From: Actinotalea caeni
Lineage (GTDB): Bacteria > Actinomycetota > Actinomycetes > Actinomycetales > Beutenbergiaceae
Reading direction: 5' to 3'
Length of the DNA: 64,000 nucleotides
Assembly: GCF_009733795.1 (NCBI RefSeq)
Contig: NZ_WNXX01000001.1
Location: 334,145-398,144, forward strand
The notes beneath the pieces are model-generated. The model was not told the origin of the DNA and ran no database searches. It worked only from the letters and a program-made list of their open reading frames with translations. The translations under genes and the position numbers were made by a program. How positions within the stretch are numbered: position 1 is the stretch's first letter; the number at the start of each line of letters is the position of its first letter. Below, one piece after another: positions 10,972 through 23,732 of the stretch.

Positions 10972-11613
10972 CTACCCCTCACGCCGTCCGCGGTCGACGT
11001 ACGGCGACTCCGACGGGTCGCTCGCCGAGGCGCTCGGGTAGTGGCCGGTCGCGCCCCCGGGCGCCGGGTAGCCGGGCGAGCCCGCCGGGTCGACGGCGTA
11101 CCCCGCCGACACCGCCGGGTTGCCGCCGTCGTGGGCCGGCACGCTGCGCGCCGCGACCAGCGCGGCCACCCAGCCGACGACGACACCCCAGTACGGGACA
11201 CGCGTCGCGTAGCCGAGCTGCTCGAGGAAGAAGCTCGACGGGAACTGCTGGAGCACCAGGAGCAGGACCTGCCCGACGAGACCGGCGACGCCGACGGCCA
11301 GGACGACCCCCATCCAGGACGCCATGAACACGGTCCCGCGGCTCGCGCGCCCCCGGCCCGTCGCGGCGCGCACCAGCAGGTACACCCCGGCGAGCAGGAC
11401 CCCGAGCGCGACCAGCAGCCCGACCAGGTCGAGCACCCGGCCGCGTGCGATCGTCTGCACCGTGAACGGGCTGCCCGGCGGCCAGAACTGCTGCAGCGGC
11501 GGGTCGATCGAGGCGCGGATCATCAGCGCCCGCACCTCGGTCGTCAGCTGCCACAGCACGACCGCGACGACGGCCGCGCGCAGCGCCGCCCGGCTCCTCT
11601 CTCGCGTCTCCAT
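10972..11613 (-). CDS. Four-helix membrane protein of unknown function
   Basis: A 213-residue protein with about four transmembrane segments (near residues 10-30, 60-82, 93-118 and 135-155), followed by a cytosolic tail rich in Gly, Pro, Ser and Tyr (repeats of AGYAVDPAGSPGYPAPGG type). I do not recognise the family. The start is supported by a TACGGT hexamer six bases upstream. It is cotranscribed with the HAD hydrolase and divergent from the MmcQ gene. Confidence 0.72.
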   Translation of the reverse strand: METRERSRAALRAAVVAVVLWQLTTEVRALMIRASIDPPLQQFWPPGSPFTVQTIARGRVLDLVGLLVALGVLLAGVYLLVRAATGRGRASRGTVFMASWMGVVLAVGVAGLVGQVLLLVLQQFPSSFFLEQLGYATRVPYWGVVVGWVAALVAARSVPAHDGGNPAVSAGYAVDPAGSPGYPAPGGATGHYPSASASDPSESPYVDRGRREG

Positions 11614-11619
11614 GCCGCC

Positions 11620-11625
11620 ACCGTA
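11620..11625 (-). promoter_or_regulatory. -10 element of the 11613 membrane protein gene, leaderless geometry
   Basis: On the minus strand TACGGT stands exactly six bases before the ATG at 11613. Confidence 0.5.
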
Positions 11626-11653
11626 CGCAACGACCGCTGTCGTCGCCCGTGCG

Positions 11654-11659
11654 TAGGGT
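11654..11659 (+). promoter_or_regulatory. -10 element of the MmcQ gene, leaderless geometry
   Basis: TAGGGT is followed by six bases and the GTG start at 11666. It forms a divergent pair with the element at 11620-11625. Confidence 0.5.
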
Positions 11660-11665
11660 GTTCAC

Positions 11666-12049
11666 GTGCCTGCGACCGCCTTCCCGGAGCACGCCTGGCT
11701 CGTCGACCTCGTCGACGACCTGCCCGGCGCCCGCGCGGCCGACCAGCCCGCCTGGGACGCCGTCGTGCTGTGGATCGGCGACAAGATGTTCGGGACGATC
11801 GGCACCGACGGCCGCGGGCGCGACCTGCTCACGCTCAAGCTGCCGCCGGAGGACGGCGAGGCGCTGCGCCAGGCGCACGCGTTCGTCGAGCCCGGGTACC
11901 ACCTGAACAAGCGGCACTGGAACTCGGTCGTGCTCGCGGACCCCGGCGCCCACCGGGACCTGCTCGCCGAGCTCGTCGAGGACTCCTACCACTGCCTGCT
12001 CGCCACGCTCCCCCGCTGGCGACGACGAGAGATCGGACTCCTGGCATGA
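11666..12049 (+). CDS. MmcQ/YjbR family protein
   Basis: A 127-residue protein of the MmcQ/YjbR (CyaY-like fold) family, often described as DNA-binding but without settled function. Family features include WIGDKMFGTIG, the LTLKLPPEDGEAL strand and the terminal PGYHLNKRHWNSVVL block. The GTG start at 11666 is set by the -10 hexamer. Its stop overlaps the methyltransferase start as ATGA, so both are expressed together. Confidence 0.85.
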   Translation: MPATAFPEHAWLVDLVDDLPGARAADQPAWDAVVLWIGDKMFGTIGTDGRGRDLLTLKLPPEDGEALRQAHAFVEPGYHLNKRHWNSVVLADPGAHRDLLAELVEDSYHCLLATLPRWRRREIGLLA

Positions 12050-12795
12050 CGACCGACCCCGCGGCCACACGCGCCGCACAGGCGGCCTCCTTCGACGCCG
12101 CAGCCGACGTCTACGAGCGCGCCCGCCCCGGATACCCGGACGAGGTCGTCGACTGGCTCCTCGCGTCGCGGCCGCGCGAGGTGCTCGACCTCGGTGCCGG
12201 CACCGGGAAGCTGACCCGCTCGCTCGTCGACCGCGTCGCGACCGTGCACGCCGTCGACCCCAGCCCCAACATGCTCGCCCAGCTGGGGGCCGCGCTGCCC
12301 GAGGTGCGCACCGCCGTCGGGACCGCGGAGGCGGTCCCGCTGCCCGACGCCGCCGTCGAGGCGGTGCTCGTGGCACAGGCGTGGCACTGGGTCGACCCCG
12401 AGCGCGCGCTGCCGGAGGTACGCCGGGTGCTGCGCCCCGGCGGGGTGCTCGGCCTGGTCTGGAACGTCCGCGACGAGTCGGTCCCGTGGGTGGCGCGGCT
12501 CACCGAGATCATCCACGGGTCCGCCGCCGAGCGGTTCATCGCCGAGGGGCGCGGCATGCCCGACGGCGTGGGCGACGTCGAGCGGCTCACGTGGTCGTGG
12601 CAGCGGCCCGTCGACCGGCAGGGCCTGCTCGACCTCGTCGCCTCCCGCAGCTACATGATCACCGCGCCCCCCGAGGTCCGCGCCGACGTGCTGGCGCAGG
12701 TGTCCGACCTGCTCGACACCCACCCCGACCTCGCGGGGCGCGACCGCTGGGAGCTGCCCTACCGCACCGAGGCGTTCCGGGTCGCGCTCACCTGA
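12046..12795 (+). CDS. Class I SAM-dependent methyltransferase
   Basis: A 249-residue Rossmann-fold methyltransferase. SAM motif I is VLDLGAGTGKLTRSL (about residue 45), then AVDPSPNML and the post-motif EAVLVAQAWHWVD, the usual layout of Methyltransf_11 proteins. The N terminus AASFDAAADVYERARPGYP is common in this group. The substrate is unknown. It is coupled to the MmcQ gene by an ATGA overlap and its end overlaps the convergent ABC-F gene by eight bases. Confidence 0.9.
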   Translation: MTTDPAATRAAQAASFDAAADVYERARPGYPDEVVDWLLASRPREVLDLGAGTGKLTRSLVDRVATVHAVDPSPNMLAQLGAALPEVRTAVGTAEAVPLPDAAVEAVLVAQAWHWVDPERALPEVRRVLRPGGVLGLVWNVRDESVPWVARLTEIIHGSAAERFIAEGRGMPDGVGDVERLTWSWQRPVDRQGLLDLVASRSYMITAPPEVRADVLAQVSDLLDTHPDLAGRDRWELPYRTEAFRVALT

Positions 12796-14470
12796 CCCGC
12801 TGCACGCGGCCCTCGTCCCACACCGGCTCGTCGGACTCGACGACCTGGCCGTCGGCCCGCAGCACGAGGAACCGGTCGAACGAGCGGGCGAACCAGCGGT
12901 CGTGGGTGACGGCGAGCACCGTGCCCTCGAACGTGTCCAGCGCGCTCTCCAGCGCCTCGGCGGACTCCAGGTCGAGGTTGTCGGTCGGCTCGTCGAGCAG
13001 CAGCAGCGTCGCACCCGAGAGCTCGAGCAGCAGGATCTGCAGCCGCGCCTGCTGGCCGCCCGAGAGCGTGTCGAAGGTCTGCTCGGCCGACCGCGCCAGC
13101 CCATAGCGGTCGAGCACGCGCGCCGCCTCGTCGCGCGGGCGGCCGCGCCGGTGCTCGTCGCCGCGGTGGAGGATGTCGAGCAGCGTGCGCCCGGCGAGGT
13201 CGGGCCGCACGTGCGTCTGCGCGAACCACCCCGGCCGCACCCGGGAGCCGAGCCGGAGCGTCCCGGTGTGGGCGACCGGCTCGGGCAGCACGTCGCCGAC
13301 CGGGCGGTGCTCGGGGTCCGGGTCGCTGCCGCCCGCGGCGAGCAGCCGCAGCAGGTGCGACTTGCCGGACCCGTTGCTGCCGAGCACCGCGACCCGCTCG
13401 CCGAACCAGACCTCGAGGTCGAACGGCTGCATCAGCCCGGTGAGCTCCAGCCGCTCGACGACCACCGCCCGCTTGGCGGTGCGACCGCCGTCGAGCCGCA
13501 TCCGGATGCGCTGCGGCACCGGGACCGCCTCCGGCGGGCCGGCCTCCTCGAAGCGCGCGAGCCGCGTGCGCGCGGCCTGCAGCCGCGACGCCATGTCGGA
13601 GTTGTACGCCGCCTTCTGCTTGTACATCTGCACGAGCGCCTTGAGCTTGGCGTGCTCGGCGTCCCACCGCCGACGGCGCTCCTCGAGGTCGGCGTTGCGC
13701 GCCTCGCGCGCCTGCGCGTACGTCGTGAACGGGCCCGGGTGCACCCACAGCCGCGACCCCGCGCCGCCGGGCTCCAGGGTGGCGACGGCGGTCGCGACGC
13801 GGGCGAGCAGCTCACGGTCGTGGCTGACGAGCAGCACGGTCTTGCCCGAGGCGAGAAGCTGCTCCTCGAGCCACCGCTTGCCCGGCACGTCGAGGTAGTT
13901 GTCGGGCTCGTCGAGCAGCAGCACCTCGTCCGGGCCGCGCAGCAGCGCCTCGAGCACCAGCCGCTTCTGCTCGCCGCCCGAGAGCGTGCGCACCTCGCGC
14001 CACCGGGCGCGCTCGTACGGGACGCCGAGCGCGGCCACCGTGCAGACGTCCCACAGCGTCTCCTGCTCGTAGCCGCCGACGTCGGCCCAGTCGGCCAGCG
14101 TCTGCGCGTAGGCCATCTGCACCCGCTCGGAGTCGTCCTCCATCATCGCGAGCTCCGCGCGCTCCAGCGCGGCGGCGGCCGCGCGCACCGGCTCGGGCGC
14201 CACCCCGAGCAGCAGGTCGCGCACCGTCGTCTCGTCGCGCACCTGACCCACCAGCTGGCGCATGACGCCGAGCCCGCCCGAGCGGACCACGGTGCCCTGC
14301 TGCGGCGCGAGGTCGCCGGCGATCACGCGGGTGAGCGTCGTCTTGCCCGAGCCGTTCGGCCCGACGAGCGCGACGCGCGCGCCGTCGCCGACGCGCAGCG
14401 CGACGTCGTCCAGCAGCGGCCGCCCGTCCGGGAGCGTGACGCCGATGCCCGACAGCTCGATGTGACCCAC
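12788..14470 (-). CDS. ABC-F family ATPase
   Basis: A 560-residue soluble protein with two ABC ATPase domains and no membrane segment, the ABC-F layout. Domain 1 has GPNGSGKTT (about 38) and LSGGEQKRLVLEALL; domain 2 has GSNGSGKSH (about 362) and LSGGQQARLQILLLEL, each with a DEP(D/T)N Walker B. A charged linker (ARNADLEERRRRWDAEHAKL) joins them. ABC-F proteins bind ribosomes and act in translation or antibiotic protection; which applies here is unknown. GTG at 14470 (VGHIELSGIGV) is the start, because the conserved domain begins there. Confidence 0.92.
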   Translation of the reverse strand: MGHIELSGIGVTLPDGRPLLDDVALRVGDGARVALVGPNGSGKTTLTRVIAGDLAPQQGTVVRSGGLGVMRQLVGQVRDETTVRDLLLGVAPEPVRAAAAALERAELAMMEDDSERVQMAYAQTLADWADVGGYEQETLWDVCTVAALGVPYERARWREVRTLSGGEQKRLVLEALLRGPDEVLLLDEPDNYLDVPGKRWLEEQLLASGKTVLLVSHDRELLARVATAVATLEPGGAGSRLWVHPGPFTTYAQAREARNADLEERRRRWDAEHAKLKALVQMYKQKAAYNSDMASRLQAARTRLARFEEAGPPEAVPVPQRIRMRLDGGRTAKRAVVVERLELTGLMQPFDLEVWFGERVAVLGSNGSGKSHLLRLLAAGGSDPDPEHRPVGDVLPEPVAHTGTLRLGSRVRPGWFAQTHVRPDLAGRTLLDILHRGDEHRRGRPRDEAARVLDRYGLARSAEQTFDTLSGGQQARLQILLLELSGATLLLLDEPTDNLDLESAEALESALDTFEGTVLAVTHDRWFARSFDRFLVLRADGQVVESDEPVWDEGRVQRVR

Positions 14471-14563
14471 GACCCGAGTCTCGCCCGTGCGGGTGCGTGG
14501 CGTCACGTCGATAACACCGGACGGGGCTGTGGACGTCGGCGCGCTCGCGTCGGTGCGCGTGGG

Positions 14564-14569
14564 TACCGT
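14564..14569 (+). promoter_or_regulatory. -10 element of the RecQ-PRTase gene, leaderless geometry
   Basis: TACCGT precedes the ATG at 14576 by exactly six bases. Confidence 0.5.
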
Positions 14570-14575
14570 CGAGGC

Positions 14576-16726
14576 ATGAGCGACGCCAAGCCCTCGACCA
14601 GCACCGTGGACGTCGCCGACGGCCCTGACCTGCGCGCGGAGGCCACCGCGGCGCTGCGGCGGCTCGTCGGGCGCGACGACGCCGAGCTGCGCGAGGACCA
14701 GTGGCGCGCCATCGACGCCCTCGTGAGCCACCGCCGTCGGGCGCTCGTGGTGCAGCGGACCGGGTGGGGCAAGTCGGCGGTCTACTTCGTCGCCACCGCG
14801 CTGCTGCGCGCCCGCGGCGCCGGACCGACCGTCATCGTGTCGCCGCTGCTGGCGCTCATGCGCGACCAGATCGCCGCCGCCGACCGCGCCGGCATCCGCG
14901 CGGTCACCGTCAACTCCGCCAACACCTCCGACTGGTCGGCGATCTACGAGCAGATCAACGCGGGCGAGGTCGACGTGCTGCTGTGCTCGCCCGAGCGGCT
15001 CAACAACCCCGGCTTCCGCGACGAGGTGCTGCCGCGGCTCGCCGCCGGGGCCGGCCTGGTCGTCGTCGACGAGGCGCACTGCATCTCCGACTGGGGCCAC
15101 GACTTCCGGCCCGACTACCGGCGCATCCGCACGCTGCTGGAGGAGCTGCCCGAGGGCATCCCGGTGCTCGCGACGACCGCGACCGCCAACCAGCGGGTCA
15201 CGCGCGACGTCGCCGAGCAGCTCGGTGCGGGCGGGCAGGTGGAGGAAGGCGAGGTGCTCGTGCTGCGGGGCGGGCTCGACCGGGCGTCGCTGCACCTCGC
15301 GGTGGTCCGGCTGCCCGACCCCTCCACCCGCCTGGCCTGGCTGGCGGAGAACCTGCGCGGCTACACCGGCTCCGGCATCGTCTACTGCCTCACCGTGGCC
15401 GCCGCCGAGCAGACCGCGAGCCGGCTCCGCGAGGCCGGCTACCCGGTCGCCTCCTACACCGGCCAGACCGAGCCCGCCGAGCGCGAGCAGCTCGAGGCCG
15501 ACCTCAAGGAGAACCGCGTCAAGGCGCTGGTCGCCACCTCCGCGCTCGGCATGGGCTTCGACAAGCCCGACCTCGGCTTCGTCATCCACCTCGGCGCGCC
15601 GCCGTCACCCATCGCCTACTACCAGCAGGTCGGCCGCGCGGGGCGGGCGGTCGAGCGAGCCGACGTCGTGCTGCTCCCCGGCGAGGAGGACAAGGCGATC
15701 TGGGACTACTTCGGCTCGATGGCGTTCCCGCGGCAGGCCGACGTGCGGGCCACGCTCGACCTGCTCCCCCGGCTCGGCGAGGGCACGATGTCGGTCGCGG
15801 CGCTCGAGCCGCTGGTCGACCTGCGCCGCACCCGCCTGGAGATGATGCTCAAGGTGCTCGACGTCGACGGCGCGGTACGCCGGGTCCGCGGCGGCTGGGC
15901 GAGCACGGGTGAGCCCTGGACCTACGACGGCGAGCGCTACCAGCGCGTCGAGGAGGCCCGGCTGGCCGAGCAGGAGGCGATGCTCGCCTACGAGCGCACC
16001 GAGGGCTGCCGCATGACGTTCCTGCGGCGCTGCCTCGACGACCCCGAGCTCCAGCCCGACGAGCGCTGCGGGCGCTGCGACCGGTGCGGCGGCGTCACGC
16101 CGCCCGGGCCGCCGAGCGAGGACGCGGTCGCGGCCGCGCGGGCCGGGCTCGACCAGGTCGGCGTCGAGGTGCTGCCGCGGCGGCAGTGGCCCACCGGGAT
16201 GGCGGCGCTGGGCGTCTCCCTCAGCGGGCGGCTCGCGGCCGACGAGCAGTACGAGCCCGGCCGCGCGCTCGCGCGGCTCGACGGCCTCGGCTGGTCGCAG
16301 CCGCTGCGGGACCTGTTCGCCGGTCCCGACGGCGACCTGCCGGTGCCGCTGCGCGCGCCGCTCGCCCGGCTGCTGCAGGAGTGGCGGCCGGAGGTCGACG
16401 CGATCGTCGCGATCGACTCGGCCACCCGGCCGCAGCTGTTGCGGCACCTCACCTCGGGCGTCGCACAGCTGCTCGGCGCGCCGGTGCTCGGCGCGCTGCG
16501 CCCCGACCCGGACCGGGCACCCGGGCCGCACGACGTCAACTCGGCGCAGCGGCTGGCGTCGGTCGTCGCGCGGCTGCGGCTGCCGGAGGGGCTCGCGGTC
16601 GAGGGCAGGCGGGTGCTGCTCGTCGACGACCGCACCGACTCCGGCTGGACGCTCACCCACGCCGCACGACTCCTGCGGCAGTCCGGCGCGACCGCCGTCC
16701 TGCCGCTCGTGCTCGCGCAGGGCTGA
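14576..16726 (+). CDS. RecQ-family helicase with C-terminal phosphoribosyltransferase-like domain
   Basis: A 716-residue protein. Residues 1-450 are an SF2 RecQ core: LREDQWRAIDAL motif 0, Walker A RTGWGKSAVYF (about 61), DEAH in [20 protein letters not shown] (about 165) and QQVGRAGRA motif VI. A zinc-binding cluster follows (CRMTFLRRC, then ERCGRCDRC near 478-505). There is no HRDC domain. Instead residues from about 590 resemble a ComF-like phosphoribosyltransferase, with the PRPP-loop-like VLLVDDRTDSGWTLT near 680. Walker A differs from canonical RecQ (GWGKS for GGGKS). DNA unwinding is likely; the role of the fused domain is unknown. The start is fixed by the -10 hexamer. Confidence 0.88.
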   Translation: MSDAKPSTSTVDVADGPDLRAEATAALRRLVGRDDAELREDQWRAIDALVSHRRRALVVQRTGWGKSAVYFVATALLRARGAGPTVIVSPLLALMRDQIAAADRAGIRAVTVNSANTSDWSAIYEQINAGEVDVLLCSPERLNNPGFRDEVLPRLAAGAGLVVVDEAHCISDWGHDFRPDYRRIRTLLEELPEGIPVLATTATANQRVTRDVAEQLGAGGQVEEGEVLVLRGGLDRASLHLAVVRLPDPSTRLAWLAENLRGYTGSGIVYCLTVAAAEQTASRLREAGYPVASYTGQTEPAEREQLEADLKENRVKALVATSALGMGFDKPDLGFVIHLGAPPSPIAYYQQVGRAGRAVERADVVLLPGEEDKAIWDYFGSMAFPRQADVRATLDLLPRLGEGTMSVAALEPLVDLRRTRLEMMLKVLDVDGAVRRVRGGWASTGEPWTYDGERYQRVEEARLAEQEAMLAYERTEGCRMTFLRRCLDDPELQPDERCGRCDRCGGVTPPGPPSEDAVAAARAGLDQVGVEVLPRRQWPTGMAALGVSLSGRLAADEQYEPGRALARLDGLGWSQPLRDLFAGPDGDLPVPLRAPLARLLQEWRPEVDAIVAIDSATRPQLLRHLTSGVAQLLGAPVLGALRPDPDRAPGPHDVNSAQRLASVVARLRLPEGLAVEGRRVLLVDDRTDSGWTLTHAARLLRQSGATAVLPLVLAQG

Positions 16727-16736
16727 CCGGCCTGGT

Positions 16737-16982
16737 TCAGGCGCGTCCGGAGAGGAACCGCTCCAGCGGGATCGTCCCGTCCTGCCACGGCAGCAGCAGC
16801 CACCCCACCAGGTAGGCGGCGACGCCGAAGAACGGCAGCAGGAACGCCACGAGCATGAGGACCCGCACGAGGAGCACGGGCAGCGACGTCTTCTCCGCGA
16901 TGCCGCCGCAGATGCCGCCCACGAGCCGCTGCGGGCCCCGTGTGAAACCGGTCCGTCGGATGCTGTCGAAGAAGGTCTCCAT
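16737..16982 (-). CDS. PspC domain membrane protein
   Basis: An 81-residue protein with the PspC core GFTRGPQRLVGGICGGIAEK followed by one or two transmembrane segments ending YLVGWLLLPWQDG. PspC-family proteins take part in envelope stress sensing; here no other psp gene is adjacent, so the role is open. The ATG at 16982 has a -10 hexamer TAGGTT six bases upstream, so it appears to have its own leaderless promoter rather than reading from hisD. Confidence 0.88.
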   Translation of the reverse strand: METFFDSIRRTGFTRGPQRLVGGICGGIAEKTSLPVLLVRVLMLVAFLLPFFGVAAYLVGWLLLPWQDGTIPLERFLSGRA

Positions 16983-16988
16983 GCGTCC

Positions 16989-16994
16989 AACCTA
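16989..16994 (-). promoter_or_regulatory. -10 element of pspC, leaderless geometry
   Basis: Minus-strand TAGGTT stands six bases before the ATG at 16982. Confidence 0.5.
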
Positions 16995-17032
16995 GGCGTG
17001 GCACACCCGCGCCACCACGGGGATGTCCCCCC

Positions 17033-18346
17033 TCAGCGGCGCCGGATGACCGCGGCCGTCCCGTGCGCGGGCAGGTCCTCGGCCTCGGCGAGCACGCACA
17101 GCCGGTCGGTGACCTCCTCGAGCGCCGCCGCGGTGTACTCGACCACCTGCACCGAGCGCAGGTAGGCGTGCACGTTGAGCCCGGAGGCGAACCGCGCCGT
17201 ACCGCCGGTGGGCAGCACGTGGTTGGAGCCGGCGATGTAGTCGCCGAGCGGCACAGGCGTGTACGGGCCGACGAAGATCGCGCCCGCGTTGCGCACGCGC
17301 GCAGCCACGGCGGCGGCGTCGGCCGTCTGCACCTCGAGGTGCTCGGCGGCGTAGGCGTCGACGACCTGCAGGCCGTGCTCGATGTCGTCGACGAGCACCA
17401 CCCCTGACTGCGGGCCGCCGAGCGCGGCCCGGATCCGCTCGCTGTGCTTGGCCTGGCGCACCTGCTCCTCGATCTGCGCCGCGACGGCGTCGGCCAGCTC
17501 GGTGGAGTCGGTCACCAGCACCGATGCGGCGGCGGGGTCGTGCTCCGCCTGCGAGATCAGGTCCGCAGCGACGAACGCCGGGTCGGCGGTCGCGTCGGCG
17601 AGGACGGCGATCTCGGTCGTGCCTGCCTCGGCGTCGATGCCGACGACGCCCATGACCGCGCGCTTGGCGGCCGCGACGTAGATGTTGCCCGGGCCGGTGA
17701 CGACGTCGACCGGCTCGCACGCGTTGGCCGCGTCGTCCCCCGGCACGCCGTAGGCGAGCATGCCCACCGCCTGGGCGCCGCCGACCGCGTACACCTCGTC
17801 GACGCCGAGCAGCTCGCAGGCGGCGAGGATCGTCGGGTCGGGCCAGCCGTCGTTGTCCTTCTGCGGCGGGCTCGTGACCGCGAGGGACTCCACGCCCGCG
17901 ACCTGCGCCGCCACGACGTTCATGACGACCGACGACGGGTAGGCGGCGAGCCCGCCCGGCACGTACAGCCCCACGCGCCGCACCGGCACCCAGCGCTGGT
18001 GCACGAGGCCGCCGTCGGCCATCGCGGTGGTCCGCTCGGTGGGCAGCTGCGCCTCGTGCCCGAGCCGCGCCCGCCGGATCGCCTCGACGAGAGCCTCGCG
18101 CACGTCCTCCGGCAGCGTCTCGACAGACCTGGCGAGGACCTCGCGCGGCACCCGCAGCGAGTGCGGCACCATCTGGTCGAGCTCCTCGCTCAGGCGCCGC
18201 ACACCCTCGGCGCCGTCGGCCCGGACGGTCGCCAGGATCGGCGCGACCCGCTCGGTGGCGACCTCGATGTCGACCTCGGCCCGCGGCAGCCGGTCACGCA
18301 GCTCGCTCGGGCTCAGGGTGGTGCCACGCAGGTCGATCGTCCTCAT
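17033..18346 (-). CDS. hisD: Histidinol dehydrogenase
   Basis: A 437-residue NAD-dependent, zinc-containing enzyme performing the last two oxidations of histidine synthesis. Family signatures are present: [44 protein letters not shown] (NAD/Zn region), [18 protein letters not shown] with the zinc-binding residues, the catalytic EHLEVQ block, and [13 protein letters not shown]. The ATG at 18346 starts the conserved MRTIDLRG. A possible -10 TACACT lies eight bases upstream. It is separated from hisCB by about 15 kb, although these three are usually neighbours in actinobacteria. Confidence 0.97.
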   Translation of the reverse strand: MRTIDLRGTTLSPSELRDRLPRAEVDIEVATERVAPILATVRADGAEGVRRLSEELDQMVPHSLRVPREVLARSVETLPEDVREALVEAIRRARLGHEAQLPTERTTAMADGGLVHQRWVPVRRVGLYVPGGLAAYPSSVVMNVVAAQVAGVESLAVTSPPQKDNDGWPDPTILAACELLGVDEVYAVGGAQAVGMLAYGVPGDDAANACEPVDVVTGPGNIYVAAAKRAVMGVVGIDAEAGTTEIAVLADATADPAFVAADLISQAEHDPAAASVLVTDSTELADAVAAQIEEQVRQAKHSERIRAALGGPQSGVVLVDDIEHGLQVVDAYAAEHLEVQTADAAAVAARVRNAGAIFVGPYTPVPLGDYIAGSNHVLPTGGTARFASGLNVHAYLRSVQVVEYTAAALEEVTDRLCVLAEAEDLPAHGTAAVIRRR

Positions 18347-18405
18347 GGGGAGCGAGTGTAGGCAGCACGGCGAGGCGGTCGCGCCGCCGCCCGGGACGTG
18401 GCCGC

Positions 18406-18837
18406 TCAGACCTGCACGAGGAAGAAGAACCCCGTCGGGCGGCAGTCGCCGGGGATGTCGGTGCGGAACCCGGACACCGGGATCTTCACCACGCGGCCGC
18501 GCAGCGCGATCGAGCGGTCCAGCGGGTAGCGGCTCCGCTCGACGAACAGCGCGTCGTTCTCCCACCGGGTGCCGAGGTCGGGGAACAGCACGATCCAGCG
18601 ACGCCCGTCACGCCCGTCGAGGTAGGTGCAGCCGGCCTCGCGGCGCAGGTCCCCTCGGATCACGTCGGGCGAGCGCCCGGTCAGCGGCGGCCGGAACACA
18701 GCCACGTCCTCGGCACGACCGTGCGTCGGCTCCTGCGCCGAGACCAGCGCAGCGACCCCGGCGACCGCCAGCGCGAGCGCGGTGATCCCGATGATCACGG
18801 GAGCCCAGGCACGCAGCCACGACCGTCGCCGACGCAT
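18406..18837 (-). CDS. Membrane-anchored protein of unknown function
   Basis: A 143-residue protein with a basic N terminus (MRRRRSWLR), one membrane segment (about 11-32) and an extracytoplasmic domain with two cysteines ([10 protein letters not shown] and [10 protein letters not shown]) that could form a disulfide. I do not recognise the family. It starts two bases after the dnaE stop and so is probably expressed from the dnaE transcript. Confidence 0.7.
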   Translation of the reverse strand: MRRRRSWLRAWAPVIIGITALALAVAGVAALVSAQEPTHGRAEDVAVFRPPLTGRSPDVIRGDLRREAGCTYLDGRDGRRWIVLFPDLGTRWENDALFVERSRYPLDRSIALRGRVVKIPVSGFRTDIPGDCRPTGFFFLVQV

Positions 18838-18839
18838 CG

Positions 18840-22415
<3,576 letters not shown>

Positions 22416-22477
22416 GATCCTCAGATCTTAGGTCGCCTCTCCGACGTCCGGGCGGCGACCCTCCGTCCGGTCCGCAC

Positions 22478-22483
22478 TAGGCT
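22478..22483 (+). promoter_or_regulatory. -10 element of the aminotransferase gene, near-leaderless
   Basis: TAGGCT lies seven bases before the GTG at 22491 (and four before an alternative GTG at 22488), favouring the later start. Confidence 0.4.
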
Positions 22484-22490
22484 CGGCGTG

Positions 22491-23732
22491 GTGCGCACCG
22501 GACCCTGGCAGGACGTCGCCCGAGCCGTCGGGCTGCTCGCCCCGGACGGCGGGACCCGACCCACGATCTTCGCCGAGATGTCGGCGCTCGCGCTCGCGAC
22601 CGGGTCGGTGAACCTCGGGCAGGGGTTCCCCGACGAGGACGGTCCCGAGTCGGTCAAGCAGGTCGCCGCGCGGGCGCTGCTCGACGGCGTCAACCAGTAC
22701 CCGCCCGGCCCCGGCGTGCCCGCGCTGCGGCAGGCGGTGGCGGCGCACCAGCAGCGGCACTACGGGATCGAGCTCGACCCCGACACCGAGGTGCTCGTGA
22801 CCACCGGTGCGACCGAGGCGATCGCCGCCGCGCTGCTGGCGCTGGTCGGGCCCGGTGAGGCTGTCGTCACGCTCGAGCCGTTCTACGACGCCTACGCCGC
22901 GGTGGTCGCGCTGACCGGCGCCGAGCTCGTCACGGTGCCGCTCGTGCCCTCGGCCGAGGGCTTCCGGCCCGACCTGGCGGCCCTGCGGGCCGCGGCCGCG
23001 CGCACGGGCGCGCGGGTGCTGCTGCTCAACTCCCCGCACAACCCGACCGGGTCGGTGCTGCGGCGCGAGGAGCTCGCGGCGGTCGCGAGCGCCGCCGTCG
23101 CGCACGACCTGCTGGTCGTCACCGACGAGGTCTACGAGCGGCTCACGTTCGACGGCGCCGAGCACGTCCCGGTCGCGACGCTGCCCGGGATGCGTGAGCG
23201 CACGCTGACGATCTCCTCGGTCGGCAAGACGTTCTCGTTCACGGGCTGGAAGATCGGCTGGGTCAGCGGCCCGGCCGACCTGGTCGACGCGGTCCGCGCC
23301 GTCAAGCAGTTCCTCACCTACGTCTCCGGCGCACCGTTCCAGCCGGCGGTGGCGCACGCGCTCGACCTCGAGACGACCGACGGGCCCGACGCCGGGTTCG
23401 TCGCCGGGCTGGCGGCCTCGCTCGCCCGCCGCCGGGACCTGCTCGTCGAGGGCCTGGAAGCCGCGGGGCTGCGCACCGTGCCCGGCGAGGGCACCTACTT
23501 CGTCGTCGCCGACGCGAGCGACGTCGTCGAGGCCCACGGGCTGGCCGACGCCGACGCGCTGTGCCGGGCGCTGCCGGACCTGTGCGGCGTCGTCGCGGTA
23601 CCGGTCTCGGCGTTCACGGTCGCCGGCTCCCCCACCCGCGAGGCGCTGCGGCACCACGTGCGGTTCACCTTCACGAAGTCCGAGGCGACGCTGGCGGAGG
23701 CGGTGCGCAGGCTCGCCCGGCTGGCCTCCTAG
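22491..23732 (+). CDS. Class I/II PLP-dependent aminotransferase
   Basis: A 413-residue fold-type I aminotransferase resembling kynurenine / N-succinyldiaminopimelate aminotransferases. Motifs are NLGQGFPDEDGPESV, YPPGPGVPALRQAVA, LLNSPHNPTGSVL, TDEVYERLTFDG and the PLP lysine in SSVGKTFSFTGWKIGWV. The C-terminal VRFTFTK carries the substrate-carboxylate arginine. The exact donor and acceptor cannot be told from sequence; a DapC-like role in lysine/cell wall precursor synthesis is one option. It overlaps the convergent GNAT gene by four bases. Confidence 0.9.
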   Translation: MRTGPWQDVARAVGLLAPDGGTRPTIFAEMSALALATGSVNLGQGFPDEDGPESVKQVAARALLDGVNQYPPGPGVPALRQAVAAHQQRHYGIELDPDTEVLVTTGATEAIAAALLALVGPGEAVVTLEPFYDAYAAVVALTGAELVTVPLVPSAEGFRPDLAALRAAAARTGARVLLLNSPHNPTGSVLRREELAAVASAAVAHDLLVVTDEVYERLTFDGAEHVPVATLPGMRERTLTISSVGKTFSFTGWKIGWVSGPADLVDAVRAVKQFLTYVSGAPFQPAVAHALDLETTDGPDAGFVAGLAASLARRRDLLVEGLEAAGLRTVPGEGTYFVVADASDVVEAHGLADADALCRALPDLCGVVAVPVSAFTVAGSPTREALRHHVRFTFTKSEATLAEAVRRLARLAS

